This document shows positions 1-9,917 of a DNA stretch of 64,000 bases, in pieces (within the stretch, counting starts at the first letter, position 1; every line of letters begins with the position of its first letter). The position numbers were made by a program, and so were the translations under genes. Below the pieces are notes generated by a model. The model was not told the origin of the DNA. It searched no databases and saw only the letters and a list, made by a program, of their open reading frames with translations. The stretch comes from Shewanella yunxiaonensis (lineage in GTDB: Bacteria > Pseudomonadota > Gammaproteobacteria > Enterobacterales > Shewanellaceae), in the NCBI RefSeq assembly GCF_018223345.1, contig NZ_CP073587.1, positions 2,081,001 through 2,145,000 of the forward strand, written 5' to 3'.

Positions 1-41
1 AATTTTTATAACGTCTTATAACAACTTGAGAGAGGGTAACC

Positions 42-1634
42 ATGCCAATGCCATTAAGTCAGGCTTTCATGGGCAACTTCTTGGGGAACTCGCCCAAGTG
101 GTACAAGCTTGCGATTCTGTGTTTTTTAATTATCAATCCGATTCTGTTCAGTATTCATCCCTTCCTCGCTGGTTGGTTGTTGGTTGCCGAATTTATCTTT
201 ACGCTGGCGATGGCTTTAAAATGTTATCCGCTGCAACCTGGTGGTCTGCTTGCCATTGAAGCGGTAATCATTGGCATGACCAGTCCGAGTCAAGTGTTAC
301 ATGAGTTGGAAGCCAACCTCGAAGTATTGCTGTTATTGATCTTTATGGTTGCGGGCATCTACTTCATGAAGCAGTTATTGCTTTATGCCTTTACTAAAAT
401 GATCACAAAAGTGCGCTCCAAAATCGCAGTTTCGTTGATGTTCTGTCTGGCGTCCGCATTTCTTTCGGCATTTTTGGATGCGTTGACGGTAATTGCAGTG
501 ATTATTGCGGTCGCTGTTGGCTTCTACTCGATTTATCACAAAGTGGCTTCTGGTAAAGATTTCAGCGACGACCATGACCATACTGATGATGGTGACGGAC
601 AGTTAAATGCCGAAGAGTTGGAGAACTTCCGTGGATTCTTGCGTAATCTGCTGATGCATGCGGGTGTTGGTACGGCCTTAGGGGGGGTTTGTACTATGGT
701 TGGGGAACCGCAAAACCTGATCATCGCAGCTCAGGCCAACTGGCAATTTTCCGAGTTTGCCCTGCGCATGTCACCGGTTACTGTACCCGTGCTGCTGATG
801 GGTATCCTCACTTGTTTGATCGTCGAGAAATTCCATCTATTTGGTTATGGCGCAAAACTGCCAGATGCAGTGCATCGTATCCTAGTAGATTTTGCCAATC
901 ACGAAGATGAAAGCCGTACGACAAAAGACAACATCAAGCTGGTCATTCAAGCTTTAGTGGGTGTCTGGCTGATTGTTGGCTTGGCATTCCATCTGGCGTC
1001 TGTGGGTCTCATCGGATTGTCGGTGATTATTTTCACCACATCCTTTAACGGCATTACTGATGAACACGCATTGGGTAATGCCTTTAAAGAAGCATTGCCA
1101 TTTACCGCACTATTGGCCGTCTTTTTCTCGGTGGTTGGTGTGATTATTGATCAACATCTGTTTGCCCCGGTAATTCACTGGGCACTGAGCTATCAAGACA
1201 ATAAACAGCTGGTTATTTTTTATATTGCTAACGGCTTGTTGTCGATGGTCAGTGATAACGTGTTTGTCGGAACGGTTTACATCAACGAAGTTAAAGCCGC
1301 GCTGATCGATAACCAAATCACTCGCGATCAGTTTGATCTGTTAGCCGTGGCCATTAATACCGGGACGAACCTGCCATCTGTCGCTACACCAAACGGACAA
1401 GCCGCGTTCCTGTTCTTGTTAACTTCAGCCTTAGCGCCGTTAATTCGTTTGTCCTACGGACGCATGGTCTGGATGGCACTGCCCTACACTATCGTCCTGT
1501 CTGTTGTCGGGATTCTGTCAATTGAAACGGGATTTTTACAGGAAGCCACGCAGTATTTTTACGATTCACATATGATCTTGCATCACAGCATGCAAGAGGT
1601 CATCAAAAACGCCGCAGAACATGGCGTGCACTGA
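42..1634 (+). CDS. nhaB: Na+/H+ antiporter NhaB
   Basis: Inner-membrane sodium/proton antiporter of the NhaB family (530 residues; E. coli NhaB is 513), expelling Na+ in exchange for H+ for sodium and pH homeostasis. The chain is a long series of hydrophobic segments, interrupted by a very acidic soluble loop at about residues 168-197, rich in Asp, His and Glu. A purine-rich ribosome-binding site (AGAGGG, 31-36) sits 5 nt before the ATG. A second ATG two codons downstream is possible. It is followed by a strong terminator and then dsbB, the same neighbour as in E. coli. Family identification is firm; transport kinetics are inferred from the family. Confidence 0.96.
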   Translation: MPMPLSQAFMGNFLGNSPKWYKLAILCFLIINPILFSIHPFLAGWLLVAEFIFTLAMALKCYPLQPGGLLAIEAVIIGMTSPSQVLHELEANLEVLLLLIFMVAGIYFMKQLLLYAFTKMITKVRSKIAVSLMFCLASAFLSAFLDALTVIAVIIAVAVGFYSIYHKVASGKDFSDDHDHTDDGDGQLNAEELENFRGFLRNLLMHAGVGTALGGVCTMVGEPQNLIIAAQANWQFSEFALRMSPVTVPVLLMGILTCLIVEKFHLFGYGAKLPDAVHRILVDFANHEDESRTTKDNIKLVIQALVGVWLIVGLAFHLASVGLIGLSVIIFTTSFNGITDEHALGNAFKEALPFTALLAVFFSVVGVIIDQHLFAPVIHWALSYQDNKQLVIFYIANGLLSMVSDNVFVGTVYINEVKAALIDNQITRDQFDLLAVAINTGTNLPSVATPNGQAAFLFLLTSALAPLIRLSYGRMVWMALPYTIVLSVVGILSIETGFLQEATQYFYDSHMILHHSMQEVIKNAAEHGVH

Positions 1635-1681
1635 TTTTTATTGATGTCTTTTGACTGAACCAAGCCGATTCAGTAAAGTCT

Positions 1682-1713
1682 AAAAAGCGCCTATGGATGT
1701 CTGGGCGCTTTTT
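1682..1713 (+). terminator. Rho-independent terminator of nhaB
   Basis: Perfect 10-bp inverted repeat, AAAAAGCGCC at 1682-1691 against GGCGCTTTTT at 1704-1713, with a 12-nt loop. It lies 48 bp after the nhaB stop. The loop contains an in-frame ATG at 1697 that should not be taken as the dsbB start. Confidence 0.9.
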
Positions 1714-1729
1714 CTTTGGAGCATCAAAC

Positions 1730-2242
1730 TTGATTTCATTACAAAAATTCGCCCATTCGCGTCTAAGTTGGCTGGTTCTACTGTTAAGTGCGGTTGCCCT
1801 AGAGTTATCGGCGCTGTTTTTTCAATATGGGATGAAACTAGATCCCTGTGTAATGTGTGTCTACCAACGCGTTGCCGTTTTGGGCCTTGCTGCTGCCGGG
1901 ATTGTCGGTCTGGTAATGCCATCTTTCCGATTAATCAGAGTTATTGCGGCCATTATCTGGGGAATTAGTGCTGGGTGGGGGTTAAAACTAGCGATAGAAC
2001 TTAACGATATCCAACAGGATCCCTCCCCGTTTGCTACTTGCTCCTTTATGCCGGATTTTCCGAAATGGTTGCAATTGCACGAGTGGTTTCCATCAGTATT
2101 TATGCCAACAGGTATGTGTACTGATATTCCCTGGACGTTTCTGGGCGTCACCATGGCGCAATGGATGATAGTGGTGTTTGCGACCTATCTGTTTGCCTTA
2201 GCTATTTATATTTTGCCAATTCTGCGCCGCCCCCATTACTAA
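1730..2242 (+). CDS. dsbB: Disulfide bond formation protein B
   Basis: Inner-membrane quinone reductase that reoxidises periplasmic DsbA. It has four hydrophobic segments and two periplasmic cysteine pairs: CVMC (C40, C43) and C104/C130. Starting at the TTG at 1730 gives 170 residues and puts the second pair at C104 and C130, as in E. coli DsbB, and the first pair one residue below E. coli C41/C44. The TTG is preceded by GGAG at 1718-1721 with 8-nt spacing. The upstream in-frame ATG at 1697 lies in the loop of the nhaB terminator, has no ribosome-binding site and would add 11 unconserved residues. Convergent with ycgN. Confidence 0.94.
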   Translation: MISLQKFAHSRLSWLVLLLSAVALELSALFFQYGMKLDPCVMCVYQRVAVLGLAAAGIVGLVMPSFRLIRVIAAIIWGISAGWGLKLAIELNDIQQDPSPFATCSFMPDFPKWLQLHEWFPSVFMPTGMCTDIPWTFLGVTMAQWMIVVFATYLFALAIYILPILRRPHY

Positions 2243-2248
2243 TACCGT

Positions 2249-2276
2249 AAGCAGGAAGGTTCTCGTCTTCCTGCTT
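2249..2276. terminator. Hairpin between convergent dsbB and ycgN
   Basis: A 10-bp perfect stem, AAGCAGGAAG (2249-2258) and CTTCCTGCTT (2267-2276), between dsbB (+) and ycgN (-), overlapping the ycgN stop codon. It has no long T-run on either strand, so it is a weak bidirectional terminator or an mRNA 3'-end stabiliser. Confidence 0.5.
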
Positions 2277-2715
2277 AATCAATATCCTGTAAGGGCCAGA
2301 TCACGATATAATCTTCCAGCTCTCTGACTCGGGTTTCACTGACAATTTTACCCTTTACCGACATTCCCATTTTGTGCATCTGCTTTTTATTCCCGGTTAA
2401 CAACGGATGCCAACTGGGCAATGATCTGCCGAGGTATAAACGCCGATATGCACAACTGTCAGGTAACCAGTCAAGCGAAGCAATATTTTGTGGGGTTACT
2501 GCAGTGCACTGTGGCACCAGCTCAAAACGCTGTGAATAGTGGCTACAGCGACAATCTTTATCTGACAACAACTTGCACGCCACATTGGTGTAGTACAACT
2601 TGTCTGTTTCATCATCAATTATCTTGTTAAGACAACACTTACCACAGCCATCACACAGCTGTTCCCATTCGTCAGTTGTCATCTCTTCGAGGGTTTTAGA
2701 TAACCAAAAAGGCAT
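2275..2715 (-). CDS. ycgN: YcgN/UPF0260 cysteine-cluster protein
   Basis: A 146-residue protein of the YcgN (UPF0260) family, with a dense N-terminal cysteine cluster C21-x2-C24-x2-C27-C28 and further cysteines at C47, C55 and C57. The pattern resembles the YkgJ-type Fe-S or zinc cluster fold. Its biochemical function is unknown in the family; metal binding is inferred from the cysteines. It is the last gene of a minus-strand run ycgL - MltB-like - ycgN (gap to the upstream gene 32 bp). ycgL and ycgN are also near neighbours beside minCDE in enterobacteria, which supports the assignment. Confidence 0.88.
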   Translation of the reverse strand: MPFWLSKTLEEMTTDEWEQLCDGCGKCCLNKIIDDETDKLYYTNVACKLLSDKDCRCSHYSQRFELVPQCTAVTPQNIASLDWLPDSCAYRRLYLGRSLPSWHPLLTGNKKQMHKMGMSVKGKIVSETRVRELEDYIVIWPLQDID

Positions 2716-2747
2716 TTCAAATATACCTGTCTTCGGCCAATGAACGA

Positions 2748-3722
2748 TCAGTCAATCTGTAGCGCTTTAATCTTTTCAGAAAGATGTGCCACGGCCAACA
2801 CGACATAATCATCATGCTGTAACTTCTTCAAGGCCATGTAATTGTCATATATGAGGTACTGTCTCCCATTAACGCCATCAGGCATGATCAAAGACACCTT
2901 CATATCTTTACGTTGGGGTAACGCTTTGCCATCGTATCGCTTAACACCCAGCGCTTGCCATTCGCTAAAACTCGTTTGATATTGCGTACCCACCAGTGAT
3001 GATTTTAGCTGTTTCGGTGCTCTTACCTGACGACCCCATGTTTGGCTGATATCCCAGTTGTAGGATTTTAAACAGTTAGCGGCGGTGGCAAAGATATCTA
3101 GCGGATTGTTCCAGATATCGACTTTGCCATCATTATCGCCATCAGCGCCACAGTCACGATAATCGGATGCAGACAAATGTAGTTGCCCTAGCGCACCATC
3201 ACTGTCACTTAATAGCTGTTCCGCAGTATTTTGCTTGTTATCAATTAACGATAACGCAGTTAAAAAATCCCTCTGGTATATTTTGGCATCATCTTGATGT
3301 TTATATGCCAGTGAAGCAGTAACCGAGAGTATCGGATAGGAAGCCACACGCTGACCGTAATCCGATGCCATGCCCCACCAAGCCAAAACAAACCTCGGTT
3401 GCACCTTATATTTTTCCGCCAGTGCTTTATATTCAGCCTTATGTGCACTGTAGATTTTCTGGCCAGATAACGCTCTTTCTTCAGTCGCCGTTGCTGGCAA
3501 ATACGTTTCCAATGAACGGACATTTTTTTTAGTAGAGGCTTCAGCACGCTTAAATAATTTTATATGGGCGAATTCCGTTTTGATGGTTTCAGCACTTATG
3601 CCAGCATCCTCAGCCTGCTTTTTAAGAAATGACAGATAAGTTTGGAAATCTGCGGTACTGGCCTGAACCGTTGCAGACAGAGCTAAACTTGACCCAATAA
3701 ATAGTTGCTGAAGGCGTCCCAT
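2748..3722 (-). CDS. MltB-family lytic transglycosylase-like protein, catalytic Glu replaced
   Basis: A 324-residue exported protein (signal peptide about 1-22, cleavage after VQA) of the SLT_2/MltB family of membrane-bound murein transglycosylases, which cleave glycan strands to 1,6-anhydro products. The family's sugar-binding region is recognisable, with GALGQLHL (near residues 175-182) and [12 protein letters not shown]. The position that normally carries the catalytic glutamate (family pattern WG-I/V-E-S/T-x-Y/F-G) reads WWGMASDYG, with Ala at residue 119 (codon GCA, 3366-3368). There is no lipobox. It is 10 bp after ycgL and probably co-transcribed with it. The fold assignment is firm; enzymatic activity is doubtful, so it may be a non-catalytic murein-binding or regulatory paralogue. 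Confidence 0.82.
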   Translation of the reverse strand: MGRLQQLFIGSSLALSATVQASTADFQTYLSFLKKQAEDAGISAETIKTEFAHIKLFKRAEASTKKNVRSLETYLPATATEERALSGQKIYSAHKAEYKALAEKYKVQPRFVLAWWGMASDYGQRVASYPILSVTASLAYKHQDDAKIYQRDFLTALSLIDNKQNTAEQLLSDSDGALGQLHLSASDYRDCGADGDNDGKVDIWNNPLDIFATAANCLKSYNWDISQTWGRQVRAPKQLKSSLVGTQYQTSFSEWQALGVKRYDGKALPQRKDMKVSLIMPDGVNGRQYLIYDNYMALKKLQHDDYVVLAVAHLSEKIKALQID

Positions 3723-3732
3723 AGAAAGTCCT

Positions 3733-4020
3733 TTATTCCGTTTTTGTTCCCACCGTTTTTTGTTCTAAGTATTCAGTTAACAGATTAACCTGAGGCGGCG
3801 GTAATTGCAGATAATACCCCTTTTCCTGCAACTCTACTCTTACCTTATTGATATCCGCCAGCCCCAAATGCTGACGTCTTTCAATAGGCAATAACATCAC
3901 CAATTGCGGCTGCCCAAAGACCTCCATTAATGCAGCAGGGACATCGTCAAATTTATCTTTCTGTTTGATAAATAAGTAGGTATCAGCTTTTCGTCTGCTT
4001 TTATATACAGCACAGATCAT
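3733..4020 (-). CDS. ycgL: YcgL-domain protein
   Basis: A 95-residue YcgL-family protein (the family has a small alpha/beta fold) starting [17 protein letters not shown], which matches the family N-terminus. The open frame runs further upstream to 4146, but that extension would overlap the divergent minC start and lacks family similarity, so the ATG at 4018-4020 is chosen. No molecular function is established. It lies beside minCDE, as in E. coli, and heads the run ycgL - MltB-like - ycgN. Confidence 0.88.
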   Translation of the reverse strand: MICAVYKSRRKADTYLFIKQKDKFDDVPAALMEVFGQPQLVMLLPIERRQHLGLADINKVRVELQEKGYYLQLPPPQVNLLTEYLEQKTVGTKTE

Positions 4021-4140
4021 AAGAACACCAAATTCCAGGGTTATAACTTGCCAGTAAAATGGCCACACTATAACATGGATGGCCATTATACGTTGTATGT
4101 TCGTGAGCTTAATGCTCGGATGCCGGAGAATTCCGCCAGG

Positions 4141-4806
4141 ATGCAAAAACCAGCTCTGGAACTGAAAGGTTCCTCCTTCACACTCTCTGTTTTACATATC
4201 AATACTTCTGATCTTGTCTCGTTGCTTGAAGAACTTGATAAAAAATTGGCACAAGCGCCACAGTTTTTTATTAATGCGCCATTAGTCTTGAATTTCAGTG
4301 AAATTAACCAACAAGCTATCGATTTATCGGCGCTCAAACAGGCGATGCTCGACCGGCAACTGATCCTGATCGGGATTGCCGGCGCTGATGAACAACAGCA
4401 ACAGCAGGCGAAGCAATTAGGTATCGCCCATCTAAAAATGGGAAAACAGAATCCATTACCGCCCCCACCACCAAGAACCTGTAAAATCGTCAAACAGAAT
4501 ATTCGCTCCGGTCAGCAAATATATGCTAAAGACGGTGATTTGGTTATCTTTGGTGCGGTCAGCAATGGCGCAGAGGTTATTGCCGATGGTAGCATTCATA
4601 TCTATGGCGCATTGCGTGGAAAAGCCATGGCAGGTGCTAAAGGTGATATAAATGCAGTGATTATTGCCAAATCACTGGATGCAGAACTGGTGTCAATTGC
4701 TGGTCAGTATTGGCTGGCAGAAAATCTTCTGCAACATGGCGCGAAAAAGAGTGGCTGTATCAGATTAGCTGGTGAATCATTAACTGTTGAAACACTGCCA
4801 GAATAA
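4141..4806 (+). CDS. minC: Septum site-determining protein MinC
   Basis: Inhibitor of FtsZ polymerisation that, with MinD, blocks septation at the poles. It has 221 residues from the ATG at 4141: an N-terminal FtsZ-antagonist domain (about 1-100), a proline-rich linker (PLPPPPPR), and a C-terminal beta-helical MinC_C domain with the stacked glycine pattern ([22 protein letters not shown]) that dimerises and binds MinD. An upstream ATG at 4048 would add 31 residues running into the ycgL promoter side. [10 protein letters not shown] matches the family N-terminus, and GGAGAA lies just upstream. First gene of minCDE. Confidence 0.95.
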   Translation: MQKPALELKGSSFTLSVLHINTSDLVSLLEELDKKLAQAPQFFINAPLVLNFSEINQQAIDLSALKQAMLDRQLILIGIAGADEQQQQQAKQLGIAHLKMGKQNPLPPPPPRTCKIVKQNIRSGQQIYAKDGDLVIFGAVSNGAEVIADGSIHIYGALRGKAMAGAKGDINAVIIAKSLDAELVSIAGQYWLAENLLQHGAKKSGCIRLAGESLTVETLPE

Positions 4807-4832
4807 GGCAGATACAAGGGATATAACGACAC

Positions 4833-5639
4833 ATGGCACAAATTATTGTGGTCACTTCGGGAAAAGGGGGCGTGGGAAAAACCACCTCCAGCGCAGCGAT
4901 TGCAACCGGTCTGGCACTCAAAGGCCATAAAACCGTAGTAATCGATTTTGATATCGGATTGCGTAATCTGGATTTAGTGATGGGGTGTGAACGACGAGTC
5001 GTCTATGACTTCGTCAACGTTATCAATGGCGAAGCCAATCTCAATCAGGCACTCATCAAAGATAAACGCTGTGACAAACTGTATATATTGCCCGCCTCAC
5101 AGACCCGCGATAAAGATGCACTCACCAAAGAAGGTGTTGGAAAAGTGCTGGAAGATCTGGCAAAAGACTTCGAATTTATCTTATGTGATTCGCCAGCGGG
5201 TATCGAAACCGGTGCAATGATGGCGTTATATTTTGCAGATACGGCCATCGTAACCACCAATCCTGAAGTCAGCTCAGTGCGTGACTCTGACCGCATTTTA
5301 GGGATGCTGCAGAGTCGTAGTCGCCGAGCAGAAGAGAACCTCGAACCAATTAAAGAGTACCTGTTGTTGACACGATATTCGCCAGCACGGGTGAAAACCG
5401 GTGAGATGTTGAGCGTCGAAGATGTTCAGGAAATTCTGGCCATTGAGTTATTAGGCGTGATCCCTGAATCTCAGGCAGTGCTTAAAGCATCTAACTCAGG
5501 TGTTCCAGTGATTGTTGATGAGGAGAGCGATGCTGGTCAGGCCTATAATGATACTGTCAGCCGCTTACTTGGCGAAGATATTCCTTTGCGCTTCACGATT
5601 GAAGAGAAGAAAGGATTTCTCAAACGAATATTTGGGTAG
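4833..5639 (+). CDS. minD: Septum site-determining ATPase MinD
   Basis: Membrane-associated ParA/MinD-type ATPase (268 residues) that recruits MinC and, driven by MinE, oscillates between the poles. A deviant Walker A motif (GKGGVGKTT, residues 10-18) carries the signature lysine K11. The C-terminus (IEEKKGFLKRIFG) is the amphipathic membrane-targeting helix. Starts 26 bp after minC and ends 6 bp before minE. Confidence 0.98.
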   Translation: MAQIIVVTSGKGGVGKTTSSAAIATGLALKGHKTVVIDFDIGLRNLDLVMGCERRVVYDFVNVINGEANLNQALIKDKRCDKLYILPASQTRDKDALTKEGVGKVLEDLAKDFEFILCDSPAGIETGAMMALYFADTAIVTTNPEVSSVRDSDRILGMLQSRSRRAEENLEPIKEYLLLTRYSPARVKTGEMLSVEDVQEILAIELLGVIPESQAVLKASNSGVPVIVDEESDAGQAYNDTVSRLLGEDIPLRFTIEEKKGFLKRIFG

Positions 5640-5645
5640 CGAATT

Positions 5646-5903
5646 ATGTCTTTACTTGACTATTTTAAAAGCAGCAAGAAAAGCAATACTGCAGCCACCG
5701 CCAAAGAAAGGTTGCAGATCATTGTCGCCCATCAGCGGTCTCAACGGGATACTCCCGATTATTTGCCGTTGATGAAACAGGAAATTATTCAGGTGATCCG
5801 TAAATATGTACCTATTTCAGAAGAACAGGTATCGGTGCAGTTGGATCAAAATGACGATAATCTTTCCGTGTTGGAACTTAACGTTACTCTCCCCGACCAT
5901 TGA
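5646..5903 (+). CDS. minE: Cell division topological specificity factor MinE
   Basis: An 85-residue MinE, which stimulates MinD ATPase and displaces MinC from midcell. The N-terminal MSLLDYF segment is the membrane-binding/MinD-contact helix. The middle ([15 protein letters not shown]) is the conserved MinD-stimulating region, and the C-terminal part is the dimerising topological-specificity domain. It follows minD by 6 bp and precedes a strong terminator. Confidence 0.97.
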   Translation: MSLLDYFKSSKKSNTAATAKERLQIIVAHQRSQRDTPDYLPLMKQEIIQVIRKYVPISEEQVSVQLDQNDDNLSVLELNVTLPDH

Positions 5904-5918
5904 TCCCGTCAATGTGTC

Positions 5919-5946
5919 AAAAAAGGCGCCAGATGGCGCCTTTTTT
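5919..5946 (+). terminator. Terminator of minCDE
   Basis: AAAAAAGGCGCC, 4-nt AGAT loop, GGCGCCTTTTTT: a 12-bp perfect stem with T-run, 15 bp after minE. The A-run on the other side makes it potentially bidirectional, serving rnd (-), which ends at 5967. Confidence 0.93.
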
Positions 5947-5966
5947 ATAATGAATGATGTGACCGA

Positions 5967-7076
5967 TTAAACTTTTAAATTATGCAGTTTTTCCGCTACT
6001 AATTGGCCACGCCAACCTTGTAACAACAATGGATTATCGCCTTGTTTGGCGTTCCACAACCAGCCCAGATACTCATTGATATGACGCTTGGACCCCAACA
6101 TTTCTAATGGAACGTCTTCTTCCTGCGCGATCTGCTCAAGGCATCCCTTAAGCGTTTTGAATGCGGTTTTGTATTCAGGCTTTAACGCCAGCACATCCAC
6201 CGGCTCGGGTAATCGAGAGTAGTCAGTATCTGCAATGATGTTAGCAACATCTTTAGCATGAAAGCGCTTTTCCTGATCTGTCAGTTCTTTCAGGCGCATC
6301 ACATCATTCACCGTCCGAGGTTGCTTTTTGGCAAGTGCAATCAACGCGTGATCTTTCATGACAAATCCGAGCGCCAGATCTTTTTTCATCGCTTTATCCA
6401 GACGCCAAGCGGCCAACCCTTTAAGTACGGCTAGTTCCATTGTCGACAACTGGAAAGCGTTTTTCACTTTCAGATAGGCGGTTTCCCGGTCAGGTGGTGT
6501 CAACCGCCCTTCCGTCATTCTGGCACTTTCTTCTAACGCCCATTGATAACGTCCCTGCTGTTCCAGTGTCTGTTTTAACTCAGGGAACAGCCGATAGAGG
6601 TAAAGCACGTCATTAGCGGCATAAACCAACTGAGACTGGGTTAGCGGGCGGCTTATCCAGTCGGTACGAGATTCCCCTTTATCCAGCTCCACTCCGAGGT
6701 ATTGCTGTACCAGCTTAGCATAACCGAGTCCATGTCCTTGCCCAGCAAGACCTGCTGCAATTTGGCTATCCAACAAAGGCGCAGGCTGTATGCCACCATC
6801 ATGGGCAAATACTTCTAAATCTTCGCTGCAGGAATGCAATAGTTTGGTAATGTGAGGGGCTGTGAGTAATTCCCAAAAGCCGGATAGGTCTTCTATCGCC
6901 ACCGGATCGATCAGTGTCAAAGTGTGGCCATCATAAGCCTGGATCAACCCAAGGCGGGCATAATAAGTACGCGTACGCACGAACTCAGTGTCCAATACCA
7001 GCAACTCACTTTGCCGATACTGCTTCAGCACTGGTGCCAGCGCAGTGCTGCTATCAACATACAGATAATCTTGCAA
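5967..7076 (-). CDS. rnd: Ribonuclease D
   Basis: 3'-5' exoribonuclease of the DEDD family involved in tRNA 3'-end maturation (369 residues). The first exonuclease motif is LDTEFVR (D29, E31), and an HRDC nucleic-acid-binding domain follows at about 210-290. The start is TTG at 7076, with a GGGAG ribosome-binding site 6 nt upstream. It lies downstream of fadD, as in E. coli, but a terminator sits between the two, so rnd probably has its own promoter or depends on read-through. Confidence 0.95.
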   Translation of the reverse strand: MQDYLYVDSSTALAPVLKQYRQSELLVLDTEFVRTRTYYARLGLIQAYDGHTLTLIDPVAIEDLSGFWELLTAPHITKLLHSCSEDLEVFAHDGGIQPAPLLDSQIAAGLAGQGHGLGYAKLVQQYLGVELDKGESRTDWISRPLTQSQLVYAANDVLYLYRLFPELKQTLEQQGRYQWALEESARMTEGRLTPPDRETAYLKVKNAFQLSTMELAVLKGLAAWRLDKAMKKDLALGFVMKDHALIALAKKQPRTVNDVMRLKELTDQEKRFHAKDVANIIADTDYSRLPEPVDVLALKPEYKTAFKTLKGCLEQIAQEEDVPLEMLGSKRHINEYLGWLWNAKQGDNPLLLQGWRGQLVAEKLHNLKV

Positions 7077-7109
7077 ATCTTACTCCCGGGAATCCTCTGC
7101 AACAGCTAT

Positions 7110-7136
7110 AAAAAAACCGGCTGATGCCGGCTTTTT
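7110..7136 (-). terminator. Terminator between fadD and rnd
   Basis: The CCGGC/GCCGG stem with a TGAT loop (7117-7130) is flanked by an A-run at 7110-7116, which reads as a seven-T tract on the minus strand, 8 bp after the fadD stop. Confidence 0.85.
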
Positions 7137-7143
7137 GAGATAC

Positions 7144-8817
7144 TCAGGCGCTTTTCGCTTCGTCCCGGAGTTCCCTGCGCAGGATTTTTCCCACATTGGT
7201 TTTTGGCAATTCATCGCGGAATTCTACCAGTTTCGGCACCTTATAGCCCGTTAAATGCTGACGACAATGTTGAATTAACGCTTCTTTAGTAAGCGACTTA
7301 TCTTTCGCCACCACAAAAATCTTCACCTGTTCGCCACTTATGGGATGTGAGACACCTACTGCTGCAACCTCAAGAACCCCAGGATGCATTACCACCACCT
7401 CTTCAACTTCATTGGGAAACACATTGAAGCCAGAAACCAGGATCATGTCCTTCTTACGGTCTACCAAATAGAAAAAGCCTTGAGGATCCATATAACCGAT
7501 GTCACCGGTCGCGAGCCAGCCATCCTTATCGATAACCTTGGCCGTTTCTTCAGGACGCTTCCAGTAGCCCACCATCACCTGTGGTCCCTTCGCAAAAAGC
7601 TCACCGGCTTGCCCTTGCGGCAACGGGTGGCCATCGCTGTCACGCACTTCAATCTGGGTAGATGGCATGGGTAAGCCAATAGATCCGTTATAGCCTTCGA
7701 GGTTGTAAGGCGTACCTGCAACGACTGGCGATGCTTCGGTCAGACCATATCCTTCCAGCAATTTGGTTTTAGTCAGTTTCTGCCACTTTTCTGCCACTGC
7801 GCGCTGTACCGCCATACCGCCGCCGACGCTCAGCTTCAATCGTGAAAAATCCAATGTGGCGAATTCAGCGTTGTTCAGCAGTGCATTAAACAAGGTGTTC
7901 ACACCCGTCAGTGCTGTAAACGGAAACTTTTTCAGCTCGGCAATAAAGCCAGGAATATCGCGCGGGTTGGTGATCAGTAGGTTTTGTGCCCCTTTATGCA
8001 TAAACAAGAACAGGTTAACCGTCAGGGCGAATATATGATATAGCGGCAACGCGGTAACCACCTTTTCTATGCCATCAGTCAATAATGGCGAGTAAGCGCC
8101 GTTAGCCTGTAAGACGTTGGCGACCACATTACCGTGACTCAGCATTGCCCCTTTAGAGACCCCTGTCGTCCCCCCGGTATATTGCAGAAATGCAATATCA
8201 TGACTTTCAATCACCGGCTTTATATATTGCTGATGCTTCCCCACGCGTAAGGCTTTACGCATCGATATCGCACCGGGTAGTGAATATTTGGGGACCATAT
8301 GCTTGATATACTTCACGACAAAATTCACTAAAGTACGTTTTGGTACGCCCAATAAATCACCGATACCACTGATGATGACGTGCTTTACCGGTGTTTGAGC
8401 TACCACTTGCTCTAGGGTATTGGCAAAATTAGACACCACCACAATCGCTTTGGCTTCGCTGTCTACCAATTGGTGTTTTAATTCTCTGGGGGTATATAAA
8501 GGATTAACGTTGACCACCACCAAACCCGCCCGCAATATGCCAAAAATGGCAATTGGATATTGCAGCAAGTTCGGCATCATAATCGCGACTTTATCGCCTT
8601 TTTTTAATTTGAGTTCATTCTGCAAATACGCAGCAAACGCGCGGCTGCGCTCCTCAAGCTTACGGAATGTCAGATTAGCCCCCATGTTGACGAATGCAGA
8701 TTGATCAGCAAATCGATTTACTGTCGTTTCAAACATCTCTAGCAATGACTTAAACTGACCTGCGTCTATCTCTGCAGGGACGTCAGCGGGTAAGCTATTA
8801 ATCCAGGGTTGATCCAC
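7144..8817 (-). CDS. fadD: Long-chain fatty acid-CoA ligase FadD
   Basis: Acyl-CoA synthetase (557 residues) activating exogenous long-chain fatty acids through an acyl-adenylate for beta-oxidation or lipid synthesis. ANL-superfamily motifs are present: the P-loop [12 protein letters not shown], the adenine-binding GYGLTEASP, and the C-terminal catalytic lysine in [11 protein letters not shown]. The start is GTG at 8817, preceded by a strong AGGAG 7-8 nt upstream. Synteny rnd-fadD-...-tsaB-...-yoaA matches E. coli. The 193-bp upstream gap holds inverted repeats that may be fatty-acid-responsive operators. Confidence 0.96.
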   Translation of the reverse strand: MDQPWINSLPADVPAEIDAGQFKSLLEMFETTVNRFADQSAFVNMGANLTFRKLEERSRAFAAYLQNELKLKKGDKVAIMMPNLLQYPIAIFGILRAGLVVVNVNPLYTPRELKHQLVDSEAKAIVVVSNFANTLEQVVAQTPVKHVIISGIGDLLGVPKRTLVNFVVKYIKHMVPKYSLPGAISMRKALRVGKHQQYIKPVIESHDIAFLQYTGGTTGVSKGAMLSHGNVVANVLQANGAYSPLLTDGIEKVVTALPLYHIFALTVNLFLFMHKGAQNLLITNPRDIPGFIAELKKFPFTALTGVNTLFNALLNNAEFATLDFSRLKLSVGGGMAVQRAVAEKWQKLTKTKLLEGYGLTEASPVVAGTPYNLEGYNGSIGLPMPSTQIEVRDSDGHPLPQGQAGELFAKGPQVMVGYWKRPEETAKVIDKDGWLATGDIGYMDPQGFFYLVDRKKDMILVSGFNVFPNEVEEVVVMHPGVLEVAAVGVSHPISGEQVKIFVVAKDKSLTKEALIQHCRQHLTGYKVPKLVEFRDELPKTNVGKILRRELRDEAKSA

Positions 8818-8910
8818 AAATCTCTCCTAACATCCAGCATCAGCACGCAACATCACTGTTGTCGTTAAGGCCCATAAAGGGCATACACTGAGTTAAATTC
8901 TTATTATCTG

Positions 8911-8974
8911 AAATCAAAGTCAGCTCGACTTTGAATTTTTCCACTCGGCAAACGCAAAATCATACGAGCGTTTG
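8911..8974. promoter_or_regulatory. Two inverted repeats upstream of fadD, candidate operators
   Basis: Repeat one is TCAAAGTC (8914-8921), 5 nt, GACTTTGA (8927-8934), with partial A/T extension of the arms. Repeat two is CAAACGC (8949-8955), 12 nt, GCGTTTG (8968-8974). Both lie about 95-160 bp upstream of the fadD start in the gap to the hydrolase gene. Fatty-acid regulators such as PsrA and FadR bind palindromes upstream of fad genes, but neither repeat was matched to a known consensus with confidence. A hairpin role at the 3' end of the hydrolase mRNA is the alternative. Confidence 0.35.
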
Positions 8975-9010
8975 AATTTTGATCATCATCACACACTTTT
9001 TAGGGTTTGC

Positions 9011-9898
9011 CTAGCCCCCGGTCACGCTTTTACAATCATCAAGGAAGTCATTGATGACTAAAGCAACTTTAGCTGAATTTTCCATATGCAAATGATGATT
9101 TCCGGTCAATTGCACTTTAGTCAAATCCAGATACCAAGGGCTAATTTGGGGGAGTAACTCCGCAAGCGAAGCATACCCTTGGGTGCCCGTCAGTAACAGT
9201 GACGGCACCGCAATTCCACGCATTAACTGTTCAACTTGAGTAAAGCTTAGGCGCTGTGGAGAATCAGTCCGTAACCGCGGATCTGTACGCCAATAGCGAC
9301 CATAAACATCCTCTGCCGTATTACGCTCAAGAATCAAGCGACACCAGTTTGGCGCTAAGCCAGTGAGCCGATGCCGAGCATCAACAGCTTTTTCTAGATC
9401 ACAATAATGACGTGCTTCAGCCGCTTTTTGCTGAGTCTGTGAAAAACTTTTACGCATTCGCGCATGGAGGTGGGAAATGTCTTCAAACAACGGAGCCAAC
9501 GCCTCTATTAACACTAGAGCGTTAATCCGTTCGGGGAAGGTCGCAGCATAAGCACTTGCCACAATGCCGCCTAATGAATGGCCGACCAAAGTTACCGCTT
9601 GCTGTTTGGCCACCACATTTAGCAGACGATGCAAGTCATAAAGATAATCCACCCAGTGCAACGGATAACATCCAGGACGCCAAGGTGATAAACCATGACC
9701 CGGCCAATCAATCGCCAATATGCAGTAATTTGCCTGTAGCTGCTGAGCCAATGGTGCAAAACTGTTAGCGTTATCTAACCAACCATGTAATGCAATCAAT
9801 AAGGGCTTGTCACCACATCCCCAATATCTGGCGGCGATCATCTGGCCATCCAGGTCAATGACCCCATTTTCAGGGCCAGAAGACTGCCATAATTCCAT
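9011..9898 (-). CDS. Alpha/beta-hydrolase fold protein
   Basis: A 295-residue alpha/beta hydrolase, probably a cytoplasmic esterase or lipase-like enzyme of unknown substrate. Seen directly: the oxyanion-loop HGWLDN, the acidic-strand DWPGHGLS, the nucleophile elbow GHSLGG (Ser about residue 108 from this start) and a late histidine in GNHHLHMEN. The open frame extends to 9970, overlapping the upstream membrane protein by 53 bp. The ATG at 9898 (MELWQSSGPENG) is preferred because the catalytic domain starts just after it and it leaves a 19-bp gap. It lies between tsaB and fadD, in the position E. coli uses for yeaY. A link to fatty-acid metabolism is inference from neighbourhood only. Confidence 0.85.
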   Translation of the reverse strand: MELWQSSGPENGVIDLDGQMIAARYWGCGDKPLLIALHGWLDNANSFAPLAQQLQANYCILAIDWPGHGLSPWRPGCYPLHWVDYLYDLHRLLNVVAKQQAVTLVGHSLGGIVASAYAATFPERINALVLIEALAPLFEDISHLHARMRKSFSQTQQKAAEARHYCDLEKAVDARHRLTGLAPNWCRLILERNTAEDVYGRYWRTDPRLRTDSPQRLSFTQVEQLMRGIAVPSLLLTGTQGYASLAELLPQISPWYLDLTKVQLTGNHHLHMENSAKVALVINDFLDDCKSVTGG

Positions 9899-9917
9899 GG
9901 TATTGTCAGACGATCCT

